Shown here: one piece after another, positions 1-6,546 of the stretch
How the letters are laid out: each line of letters begins with the position of its first letter
How positions within the stretch are numbered: the first letter of the stretch is position 1
Source: OFTM10 sp964196195
Lineage (GTDB): Bacteria > Actinomycetota > Acidimicrobiia > Acidimicrobiales > Aldehydirespiratoraceae
Assembly (NCBI GenBank): GCA_964196195.1
Contig: CAXMSE010000044.1
Span: 1-28,817 of the forward strand
Direction of reading: 5' to 3'
Length of the DNA stretch: 28,817 nucleotides
Program-made: the position numbers and the translations under genes
The notes under the pieces: model-generated
Databases searched by the model: none
What the model saw: only the letters and a program-made list of their open reading frames with translations
Told to the model about the DNA's origin: nothing

Positions 1-266
1 AAATGCGCCTTCCGGGCGTGGTCCGAACGGCGGCGGCGCTCTTCATCGGGAAGCTCGTGGTGGGGGTCGACTTCATCAAGGAAGCTGGCGAGGAACGTCT
101 CCCTGGCGGCGGATGTGCCGTCGATCAGGACGCCGTCTCTCATCACTCTGGGCTGGTGCAGCCCGTGTTTCTCGATGTCGTCCGCGAGGTCTGACAGCTC
201 CTCGCCAACCAACATCGGGAAGGCTGCGGCGACCGGATGGGCCGCGCCGGAGAACTTAAGGGCCAC
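1..266 (-). CDS. ParB-like nuclease-domain protein (N-terminal part, cut by window edge)
   Basis: A GTG at 266-264 opens a frame that runs off the left edge (88 codons visible). It begins one base after the stop of the excisionase-like gene, so the two are very likely co-transcribed. The product carries the N-terminal ParB/Spo0J-type pattern: His-Pro near residue 10, then FPML, GEEL, LADDIEKHGLHQP, and VLIDG around residue 50. In typical ParB domains the DG is followed directly by Arg-Asn-Arg; here it is followed by Thr-Ser-Ala-Ala-Arg, so the nuclease/CTP-binding arginine motif is altered. In integrative elements such domains usually belong to small regulatory or partition-like proteins. Function beyond the domain match is unknown. 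Confidence 0.66.
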   Translation of the reverse strand, partial: MALKFSGAAHPVAAAFPMLVGEELSDLADDIEKHGLHQPRVMRDGVLIDGTSAARETFLASFLDEVDPHHELPDEERRRRSDHARKAH

Positions 267-267
267 T

Positions 268-450
268 TCAGGCCGCCGGTTCGGTTATGCCGTACATCTC
301 GACGAGCTTCGAGCGGATCACCCGCATGGTGCCGTCACCGCCGATCCTGATGACCGGAAGCTGTCCGGCTGCCGCCATCCGATATGCCGTCGCGGTGCTA
401 ACGCCGACGATCGTCGCCGCGTCTGGGACGCTGATCAGAGCCTTTGACAT
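268..450 (-). CDS. Excisionase-family helix-turn-helix DNA-binding protein
   Basis: This 60-aa protein is a single winged-helix/HTH_17-type domain. It has the usual order: an N-terminal SVPDAATIVGVSTATAYRMAAAGQLPVIRIGG segment (recognition helix about residues 17-28), a wing with TMRVIRS, and a short C-terminal LVEMYG helix. A GGAGG at 462-458 lies 7 bases before the ATG, which fixes the start. It is divergent from the gene at 536 and immediately upstream of the ParB-like gene. In related elements such proteins act as recombination directionality factors or repressors of the element. Which role applies here cannot be told from sequence. Confidence 0.8.
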   Translation of the reverse strand: MSKALISVPDAATIVGVSTATAYRMAAAGQLPVIRIGGDGTMRVIRSKLVEMYGITEPAA

Positions 451-467
451 TTGGCTACCTCCGCAGA

Positions 468-532
468 TGTCGCTTGACGGTTGTTACTGTCGCACCTATG
501 GTGTCTACTTACACGCGACATGAGAGGCGACA
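468..532. repeat. Four inverted hexamer half-sites in the divergent control region
   Basis: TGTCGC occurs at 468-473 and 488-493, and its reverse complement GCGACA at 515-520 and 527-532, all within the 85 bases between the divergent excisionase-like gene and the gene at 536. They flank and overlap the candidate promoter at 474-502. This looks like an operator for an element-encoded regulator, plausibly the adjacent HTH protein. Hexamers of this composition also arise by chance in G+C-rich DNA; the clustering and symmetry are the evidence. Confidence 0.45.
474..502 (+). promoter_or_regulatory. Sigma-70-like promoter for the gene at 536
   Basis: TTGACG at 474-479 and TATGGT at 497-502 are separated by exactly 17 bases. 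The expected start near 509 gives a leader of about 27 nt that contains a GAGAGG ribosome binding site at 522-527, 8 bases before the TTG start at 536. The TGTCGC half-site at 488-493 lies within the spacer, so a bound protein would block transcription. Confidence 0.6.
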
Positions 533-535
533 CTT

Positions 536-1315
536 TTGAGTAACGGCAAGTGGCGAAAGGATCTGAGTTACGAAGAGCGGTTTCTCTACTCCGCCGACCC
601 GCGAAGCGGGCTAGTCCTCGATCGTCGCTTCGGTCACAGGTCCCTGATGCGTTTAACGCTGGCTGACGATGCAAGGGCGCAACTCAGCGAACGCGCCAAA
701 GTCATGCAACAGGACTCAGAGGCAATGGTCAGTGTCTCTGAGATAGCGGGTGTTGCGCTCGGCGGCCCTGATGAGTACGCATTGATCGAGCTGGGTGATG
801 AGAGTTTCGTTCACATCCCCACAATCTTCTCAGCGACGATGATCGTTACCGGTAAGAGCAACGACGCAATCTCCTACACCCTGACGATTGAAATCGACGA
901 CGAGCACCAAGAGGCGCTCGTGACCGGCCTGACGATTGCACCTGTCGTCGGTCCACTTCTGATGTCAGAGATGATTCCATCGGCAAGCACGGTTGAGCGA
1001 TGGAAAGAGTGGGCCATGATCGAAGTCTCGACCGCAGTCGTCGTCACTAGAGACAAAAAAAGCACGACGATCAGCCACCTCGATGACATCGCACACGTCA
1101 TCGCGAAGATTTCCGAAATTAGCCAGCGCCGGCGGCGGAGCGATGCTCCGCCTGATGATCTGCTTCGACTTGTGTCAGATCTCCGAAGGAAGGGCATGCC
1201 GGTGTCAGAGATCCGCCTCAACAGCAAGGTGATCGCGTCGAACGGCGGGAAGGAACCCCACAGGGGCACCGTATACACCTGGCTGAATCGGGCACGAGAG
1301 GAGATGGGGTTATGA
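536..1315 (+). CDS. Unknown 259-aa protein of the mobile element
   Basis: The frame opens with TTG, supported by GAGAGG 8 bases upstream and a good promoter. I do not recognise the family. The protein is soluble with no signal peptide or membrane segment. The first ~210 residues are mixed alpha/beta and acidic. The last ~50, beginning after a basic RRRRS stretch, read like a small helical DNA-binding tail (LLRLVSDLRRKGMPVSEIR, then TVYTWLNRAREEMG). The tail resembles the end of resolvase/transposase HTH domains that sense a row-by-row pattern. It is divergent from the excisionase-like gene and convergent with the integrase, so it may be an element regulator; that is inference. Confidence 0.62.
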   Translation: MSNGKWRKDLSYEERFLYSADPRSGLVLDRRFGHRSLMRLTLADDARAQLSERAKVMQQDSEAMVSVSEIAGVALGGPDEYALIELGDESFVHIPTIFSATMIVTGKSNDAISYTLTIEIDDEHQEALVTGLTIAPVVGPLLMSEMIPSASTVERWKEWAMIEVSTAVVVTRDKKSTTISHLDDIAHVIAKISEISQRRRRSDAPPDDLLRLVSDLRRKGMPVSEIRLNSKVIASNGGKEPHRGTVYTWLNRAREEMGL

Positions 1316-1371
1316 GTGGACGCTGGTCTGGCGCACCCGAGCCACCACCGCCCGCTGCGGCGAGCGCACCT

Positions 1372-1391
1372 CGGCGACAAAGTTGTCGCCG
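1372..1391. repeat. Perfect 9-bp inverted repeat between convergent genes
   Basis: CGGCGACAA at 1372-1380 is the exact reverse complement of TTGTCGCCG at 1383-1391, with two bases between. It lies between the 3' ends of the gene at 536-1315 and the integrase. It could be a bidirectional transcription terminator, though there is no T-tract. It also contains the same GCGACA/TGTCGC half-sites seen in the control region at 468-532, which suggests a protein-binding site instead. Confidence 0.5.
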
Positions 1392-1440
1392 GGGCCGTTG
1401 GCGAACCACAACCGAGCCGCTGTGGCGTCCTCGTTCATCG

Positions 1441-2836
1441 TCATGCCTTCCAGACCAGCGAAACCCTGTCGGGGTCGAACCTGCCGCCACCGGGTCCGCC
1501 CCCACGGCCAACAGGCTCGATGTTCACGGACTCGATCACCTGAGCGATCAGCCGGTGCCGGGCGTCGAGATCGATGTCATCCCACCCGGCCAGTAGCTCA
1601 GCGGTGGCTGGCATCGATGCAGCGACCGTTACCTCGGCGAGCGCGGCGCTGGCGGCGTCGAGCTTCGCCTCAATGCGATCACGAACCCGGACCCATTCGT
1701 CACGCCCGATCTCGCCCTCGGCGAACATGTCCGCGGCATCGTTGAGCCGTGCCTCGAGGGTGGCGATCTCGTTTTGCGGTGCCGCCGGGTTGACGGTTGG
1801 CGCGGCTGCGGCGAGCGCCGGCGTGTCGAGCGCGGCGAGCACCGCCCCGGTGACGATTTCATCGACGGGCGCTGCCACGATCCCGACACCGCCACAAGCT
1901 CCACGATCGGCCTTGCACGAGTAGCGGGCGATCCGCTTGCCCTTTCGCTTGATCGTCGAACCGCTCATGCGGTGTCCGCATTTGCCGCACGTCACGATCC
2001 CGCTCAGAAGAAACGACCGCGAAGTGCGTCGAATGGAGCCTTTGCCTCGGGCGTGGAGCACGGCCCGAACCGCGACCGCGGTGTCGGCGTCGATGATCGG
2101 TTCCCATACGGCGTCGTAGCTCGCGCCCCGGTGCTGGCGCCTCCCGATCACCCGCTCAGATCGGAGAACCTGCGAGAGTGCTGTGATCGACCACGGCGTT
2201 CCTGTGACGGTCGAGATCCCATGCTCGGCCCAACCGGAGATGATCGAGCGGAGCGACTCACCGGTGAGCACTCGCTCGGCAGCATCTCGAATCGCGTCGG
2301 CTTCGTCGCTGCGATGGGTCACCTTGTCGGCCTCGAATCCGAACGGGCGACGACCGCCTCCCGACGGACGTCCGGCCTCGGCGAGTTCGAGATGCTTCCG
2401 AGCGATGCGATCGGACTTCTTCTCGCTCTCCATGCGGGCGACGTTACCGAGAAGCCGTGCCGTGAAGCGGCCCTCTGCGGTGGTGAGGTCCCAGTCCCCA
2501 GCGGCGACGGTGGCGACCTGAGAGCCTGACAAGTCGATGACGTCGACGAAGTCTTCCAGCTCGCGGGGCGATCGGTGGAGCCGATCCGGGGCGTATGCGA
2601 CTACGGCGTCGTAGTGCCCGCGGCGGAGTCCGTCCATGAGTGCCGCTGTACGCGGATTGGTCGTTGTCGCTGTCGATGACGTCGGCGACCCGCCAGCCAT
2701 GCTGCTCGCACAGAGCGATGCAGTCTTCGCGTTGGCGGGCGATGCCGAGCCCCTTCGTGCCGCCCTTGCTAACGCGGTCGTCGGATATCCGGCAGTAGAT
2801 GGCGACTCGCTGCGGTTCATTCGTAGGTGTTCCCAT
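1441..2836 (-). pseudogene. Large serine integrase, disrupted by a small out-of-frame deletion
   Basis: The N-terminal frame (ATG at 2836) encodes the start of a serine-recombinase catalytic domain, with VAIYCRIS containing the nucleophilic serine, and continues to DNDQSAYSG. The rest, from LMDGLRRGHYDAVV onward, lies in another frame down to the stop at 1441. It includes the DRLHRSPREL catalytic arginines, the recombinase domain, a zinc ribbon (CGKCGH, then later Cys residues) and a coiled C-terminal region. The join is at about 2641. Relatives have roughly 8-9 residues between SAYSG and LMDGL, including a conserved Arg, whereas one base is present here. So about 23 or 26 bases appear lost, not just a slipped base. 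The integrase is probably inactive and the element fixed. A leaderless -10 candidate (TAAAGT) lies 8 bases before the ATG. Confidence 0.85.
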
Positions 2837-2861
2837 AGGGATATACTTTAGCATACGTGGC

Positions 2862-2966
2862 AAACATCACATTGTCGGCCTCGGTGATCGTGCGCCTGAT
2901 CACATGATGGATCACGAGACCAACGGGCAGATCGTCGAACCAGCGGCCAGACACGGGTCGTTGCAT
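2862..2966 (-). pseudogene. 5' fragment of a MaoC-family dehydratase gene, interrupted by the element
   Basis: The frame encodes SGRWFDDLPVGLVIHH, then RTITEADNVMF, which is the characteristic N-terminal hot-dog region of MaoC-type enoyl-CoA/mesaconyl-CoA hydratases. The family match ends at the Phe codon 2864-2862. The following residues do not fit, and the frame soon stops at 2817. The rest of the gene (over 100 codons) is missing and would be expected at the far end of the element, left of the window. Start choice: ATG at 2966 has CAGACT 7 bases upstream, as in other leaderless genes here. ATG at 2999, overlapping the stop of the upstream lipoprotein gene, is the alternative. Confidence 0.75.
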
Positions 2967-2991
2967 ACCGAAGAGTCTGCCAGGCTCGATC

Positions 2992-3489
2992 TCACCCATC
3001 CGGATCGGGCACCAGATCGACCGCCAACGTCTCACCCTCGGCCGCTTCGACCCAACAGATCACGCTCCGATCACCGTCGGACCAGGCGGGAGCATCCGGC
3101 ACATAGGCCGACAAGGCGACGGCGGGCGCACCCACCACGTCGGCGAGAGCCGCCGCTGCCGATGCTGCCGCCTCTGTACAACCGGGGGTGGCCTGCTCGA
3201 TCAGAGCGTCAGCGCCGGGCCAGGGGCCTTCCGCGGTGACCGTCAGCCTCGCCACCACCTGAGCATCGTGGGGGTCCGCGCAAGGCAAACCTGCCACCAC
3301 CCGAACCGATCCTGATGACGGCTCGTCGAAGCAGTCGCCCACCTCCAGGCGCGTGGTGCCGACAGACCCAGCCTCCACGATCGCGCCCTGCGAGTCTCGT
3401 ACCGACTGATCGGTGAGCGCGTCAGCGCCGCATCCGGACAGGATGAACCCGGCCAAAAACACCATCACCACCGGTGAGCCATGCGTCAC
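2992..3489 (-). CDS. Lipoprotein with septum-formation-like domain
   Basis: The 165-aa product starts with a hydrophobic signal segment ending in a lipobox, LSGC with the lipidated Cys at residue 20. The mature part has the pattern LEVGDCFDE ... LPCADPHDAQVV ... GDRSVICWV, typical of the actinobacterial extracellular 'septum formation' domain family. Its conserved cysteines probably form disulfides outside the membrane. GTG at 3489 is chosen because TAACGT lies 8 bases before it; GTG at 3495 is also possible. It diverges from mtr and directly precedes the truncated MaoC gene. The precise role is unknown; the family name does not prove involvement in division. Confidence 0.7.
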   Translation of the reverse strand: MTHGSPVVMVFLAGFILSGCGADALTDQSVRDSQGAIVEAGSVGTTRLEVGDCFDEPSSGSVRVVAGLPCADPHDAQVVARLTVTAEGPWPGADALIEQATPGCTEAAASAAAALADVVGAPAVALSAYVPDAPAWSDGDRSVICWVEAAEGETLAVDLVPDPDG

Positions 3490-3523
3490 GAACACCGACG
3501 TTACCGACCGGTACCCTCACCCC

Positions 3524-4885
3524 ATGCGTTCGTTCGATCTCATCATCATCGGGGCCGGTTCCGGCAACTCTGTCATCGGCCCCGAGCACGACTCCTGGGA
3601 CATCGCCATCGTCGAGCGCGGTCTCTTCGGCGGCACCTGCCTCAACGTCGGCTGTATCCCTTCGAAGATGTTCGTCTACGCGGCAGAGGTGGCCGAACTC
3701 GCCGCCCGCGTGGGACCCGCGCTCGGGGTGCACACCCGCTCCGACGGGGCCGATTGGGACGCTATCCGTGATCGTGTCTTCGGACGGATCGATCCCATTG
3801 CCAACGGTGGCGAGGAATACCGCCAGAGCCTCGACAACATCACTGTCTTCAAGAACGACGCCATATTCGTCGGCCCCAAGCAACTCGATGTCGGTGGTGA
3901 GATCATCACCGCCGAACACATCGTGATCGCGGCCGGCGCAAGATCGTTCATCCCCGACATCCCCGGCCTGGCCGACGTCGGCTATCACACCTCCGACACC
4001 ATCATGAGGGTGAAGGAGCGGCCCGAGCGCCTGCTCGTCATCGGCGGTGGCTACATCGCCACCGAACTGGGGCACGTGTTCAGTGCGTTCGGATCCCACG
4101 TCACTTTTGTGCTCCGCAGCGACCGCTTCCTGAGAGCGGAGGACGAGGCGATCAGCCATCGATTCACCGAGATCTACACGCGGGAATACGAGGTGAGGCT
4201 GCGATCGGAAATACACAGCGTGCGGCGCGACGGCGACGACATCGTCCTCGACATAACCACCCACGGCGAGCGCATGGAGCTACGCGGCGATGCCATCCTC
4301 GTGGCTACGGGTCGAATACCCAACGGCGACCAGCTCGACGTCGCCCAGACTGGCGTGGAGATCGGCGACGACGGCTACATCGTCACCGATTCCCAGCTTC
4401 GCACCAACGTCGATGGGATCTTCGCCTTGGGCGACATCACCAGTGCGGTGCAGTTGAAGCACTCCGCGAACCATGAGGCGAAGGTGGTCGCCCACAATCT
4501 GGTCGAGCCCCACAATCTGATGGAGGTCAACGACCAGTTCATCCCCCATGCCGTGTTCGGGCACCCCCAGGTGGCTGCGGTGGGTCTCACCGAGCGCGAA
4601 TGCATCGCCCACGGCCGGCCCTACATCAGCCACGTTCAGGAGTATTGCTCAGCGGCCTACGGCTGGGCGATGGAAGACACCGACAGCTTCGTGAAACTAA
4701 TCGCCGACCCCAACAGTCGACTCCTGATCGGTGCCCACATCATCGGCCCCCAGGCACCCACCCTGATCCAACAGCTGATTCAGGGGATGGTCTTCGGCCA
4801 GACCGTCGACCAGATGGCGCACGATCAGTACTACATCCATCCGGGTCTCCCCGAGGTGGTTGAGCAAGCCCTGCTGGAGCTCTGA
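3524..4885 (+). CDS. mtr: Mycothione reductase
   Basis: This 453-aa flavoprotein reduces mycothiol disulfide with NADPH, keeping the actinobacterial low-molecular-weight thiol pool reduced in the cytoplasm. Visible features are an N-terminal FAD site (IIGAGSGNS, residues 8-16), the redox-active pair in GGTCLNVGCIPSK (Cys39 and Cys44), a second nucleotide-binding fold (VIGGGYIATELG), the FAD motif FALGDI, and a C-terminal dimerisation domain ending with the His439/Glu444 pair in HPGLPEVVE. The spacing and motifs GGTCLNVGCIPSKMFVYAAEVA, YHTSDTIMR and AYGWAMEDT match mycobacterial Mtr closely, rather than dihydrolipoamide or glutathione reductase. ATG 3524 is preceded by TACCCT at 3512-3517, 6 bases away, suggesting a leaderless mRNA. 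The gene is convergent with the acyl-CoA synthetase, with two bases between stops. Confidence 0.95.
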   Translation: MRSFDLIIIGAGSGNSVIGPEHDSWDIAIVERGLFGGTCLNVGCIPSKMFVYAAEVAELAARVGPALGVHTRSDGADWDAIRDRVFGRIDPIANGGEEYRQSLDNITVFKNDAIFVGPKQLDVGGEIITAEHIVIAAGARSFIPDIPGLADVGYHTSDTIMRVKERPERLLVIGGGYIATELGHVFSAFGSHVTFVLRSDRFLRAEDEAISHRFTEIYTREYEVRLRSEIHSVRRDGDDIVLDITTHGERMELRGDAILVATGRIPNGDQLDVAQTGVEIGDDGYIVTDSQLRTNVDGIFALGDITSAVQLKHSANHEAKVVAHNLVEPHNLMEVNDQFIPHAVFGHPQVAAVGLTERECIAHGRPYISHVQEYCSAAYGWAMEDTDSFVKLIADPNSRLLIGAHIIGPQAPTLIQQLIQGMVFGQTVDQMAHDQYYIHPGLPEVVEQALLEL

Positions 4886-4887
4886 AC

Positions 4888-6504
4888 TCAGGTTCCGGCG
4901 AGCTCCTCGGCGGTTTCCTTCGCCCACACATAGTCGGCCTTGCCGTTGGGGCCCCGATGCACCGACTCAACCCGCAGGATCAGCTTCGGCGACTTGTAGG
5001 CCGCGATTTTTGTGCGGGTGTGGGCGATCAGCTCCGAGTCGGATACGTCGACACCGTCGACAACGCTCAACACTGCGGTGACGGACTGGCCCCACCTCTC
5101 ATCCGGTAGTCCGACCACGTTGCAATCGATCACCGCGGGATGGGTCTTCACCGCCTCCTCGACCTCTTCGGGGTAGATCTTCTCGCCACCCGAGTTGATG
5201 CAGACCGACCCCCGTCCGAGCAGGGTGATAGTGCCGTCGAGCTCCACGGTGGCATAGTCGCCGGGGATCGAATAGCGGATGCCGTTGATCGTCGGGAAGG
5301 TCGCTTCGGTCTTCGTTGGATCCTTGTAGTAGCCGAGTGGAATCGTTCCCTGGTTGGCGAGCCGTCCGACCTCACTCGAGCCCGGCTCCACGAGGTGACC
5401 ATCGTCGGCGATCACCACGGTGGTTGGGCTGAGCATGAACCGTCCGGTTTCGGCCGCCGACTCACCTCGCCGCGTCACCTGGGTGCCCTGACCCACGCTC
5501 TCGCTCGAACCCAGCGAATCGAGGAGGGTGAGGGCCTTGTAGTCGAGGAACCTCAGCTTCGATTCCTGCGACCACATCACCCCTGAGGAAGTGATCTGGA
5601 AGACGCTCGCGAGGTCGTGAGGGCTGCCGGCCGCGGCGGCACGGTCGAGCTCCGCCAGCATCGGCCGGGCAAAGGTCTCCCCCACGATGGTGATCATCGT
5701 GAGTCGGTGCCGGCCGACCTGGCTCCACAATTCCGCGGCATCGAAGGAGCGACTCTCGAGGGTGGCGACCGCTCCCCCGGTGCTCAGGACCTGAAGAGCG
5801 ATAATGCCCGAAGTGCCGTGCATAAGAGGGGCGGCGGCGAGAACCCGAGTCGATCTGCGCCGATCGCGCAGTTCGACCGACGCGACGACCGCCTCTTGCA
5901 CCGTCGTGGGCACGCCGCGACCGAGCAGAGCGTAGAAGGGCGCGGACGACGATTGGAGCTGCTCGTGGGGCCACATCACCGCCTTCGGGTTTCCCGTGGT
6001 TCCTCCGGTGTAAAGGAACCACAGATCCTCACCGGAGCGTTCTATTCGCGGCGCAGGCTCGAACGAGGCGAGGAGGTCCTCGTAGGCGACCGCGCCATCG
6101 AGCAGATCGCCCCCTCCCACCTGCACGCAGAGTTCGAGTTGGGGGCACCGGCCCCGTATCTCGTCGAGACGACCGGCCAGGGTGTGGTCGAAGAATACCG
6201 CCTTGGCATCGGCGTTGTGGAGGAGATACGCGAGCTCGTCGGCGAGGTATCGATAGTTGACATTGAACGGCACGCCGCGCTGCTTGAACGCTGCGAACTG
6301 GCCCTCGAGATACTCGAAGCCGTTGAAGAGGAAAAGGCCGACCTTGTCGTGGTGGCCCACACCGTGGGCGTCGAGAGCCGCCGCGATCCGTGCTGCTCGA
6401 TCCTCGAACTCACTCCAGGTATGGGTGGCCGGCCCGTGGGCGGCGGCCAATTCGTCGGGCAGGGCATCGGCGTTCGCCTCCCAAATCGACGCATAACTCG
6501 GCAC
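4888..6504 (-). CDS. Acyl-CoA synthetase (AMP-forming, FadD type)
   Basis: The product (538 aa) belongs to the ANL superfamily and activates a carboxylic acid to an acyl-AMP and then the CoA thioester. It has the phosphate loop YTGGTTGNPK (about residues 165-174), the adenylation motif around LLDSLGSSE, and the A8 hinge region GRGSVCINSGGEKIYPEEVE. The C-terminal catalytic lysine lies in GKADYVWAK. The NVNYRYLADEL and MWPHEQ segments resemble FadD19-like synthetases that act on branched or steroid side-chain acids; the true substrate is not known. GTG at 6504 is chosen because GGGAGG sits at 6516-6511 with a 6-base gap; a TTG at 6525 would place the ribosome site inside the gene. A -10 TATGCT at 6534-6529 overlaps that of the divergent glpD. 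Confidence 0.9.
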   Translation of the reverse strand: MPSYASIWEANADALPDELAAAHGPATHTWSEFEDRAARIAAALDAHGVGHHDKVGLFLFNGFEYLEGQFAAFKQRGVPFNVNYRYLADELAYLLHNADAKAVFFDHTLAGRLDEIRGRCPQLELCVQVGGGDLLDGAVAYEDLLASFEPAPRIERSGEDLWFLYTGGTTGNPKAVMWPHEQLQSSSAPFYALLGRGVPTTVQEAVVASVELRDRRRSTRVLAAAPLMHGTSGIIALQVLSTGGAVATLESRSFDAAELWSQVGRHRLTMITIVGETFARPMLAELDRAAAAGSPHDLASVFQITSSGVMWSQESKLRFLDYKALTLLDSLGSSESVGQGTQVTRRGESAAETGRFMLSPTTVVIADDGHLVEPGSSEVGRLANQGTIPLGYYKDPTKTEATFPTINGIRYSIPGDYATVELDGTITLLGRGSVCINSGGEKIYPEEVEEAVKTHPAVIDCNVVGLPDERWGQSVTAVLSVVDGVDVSDSELIAHTRTKIAAYKSPKLILRVESVHRGPNGKADYVWAKETAEELAGT

Positions 6505-6528
6505 TGACAACCTCCCGGAAGACAAGGG

Positions 6529-6538
6529 AGCATACGCT
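6529..6538. promoter_or_regulatory. Back-to-back -10 elements for acyl-CoA synthetase and glpD
   Basis: AGCATACGCT contains TACGCT on the plus strand (6533-6538), 8 bases before the glpD ATG, and TATGCT on the minus strand (6534-6529), about 24 bases before the acyl-CoA synthetase start. The two hexamers share the central TA. Neither has a convincing -35. Confidence 0.5.
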
Positions 6539-6546
6539 TGAGGTAT

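Larger units (their letters stand above)
1..2865. mobile_element. One end of a serine-integrase integrative element
   Basis: The stretch holds the gene set of an actinobacterial integrative element: a serine integrase (broken), an excisionase-type HTH protein, a ParB-like nuclease-domain protein and an unknown gene. Its right boundary is placed near 2860 because the neighbouring MaoC-dehydratase reading frame stops matching its family right after the Asp-Asn-Val-Met-Phe stretch that ends at 2862, only 26 bases upstream of the integrase start. The left boundary lies outside the window, so no pair of attachment-site repeats can be seen. The integrase reads away from the junction, as is usual when an int gene sits next to an att site. 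The boundary is inferred and could be off by tens of bases. Confidence 0.72.

Noticed and set aside
2600..2680. Programmed frameshifting in the integrase
   Set aside because: There is no slippery run, and conserved residues are missing at the junction, which points to a deletion.
5617..6507. Long plus-strand frames opposite the acyl-CoA synthetase
   Set aside because: Composition is that of antisense G+C-rich DNA, with no family resemblance or ribosome site; the minus-strand gene has all ANL motifs.
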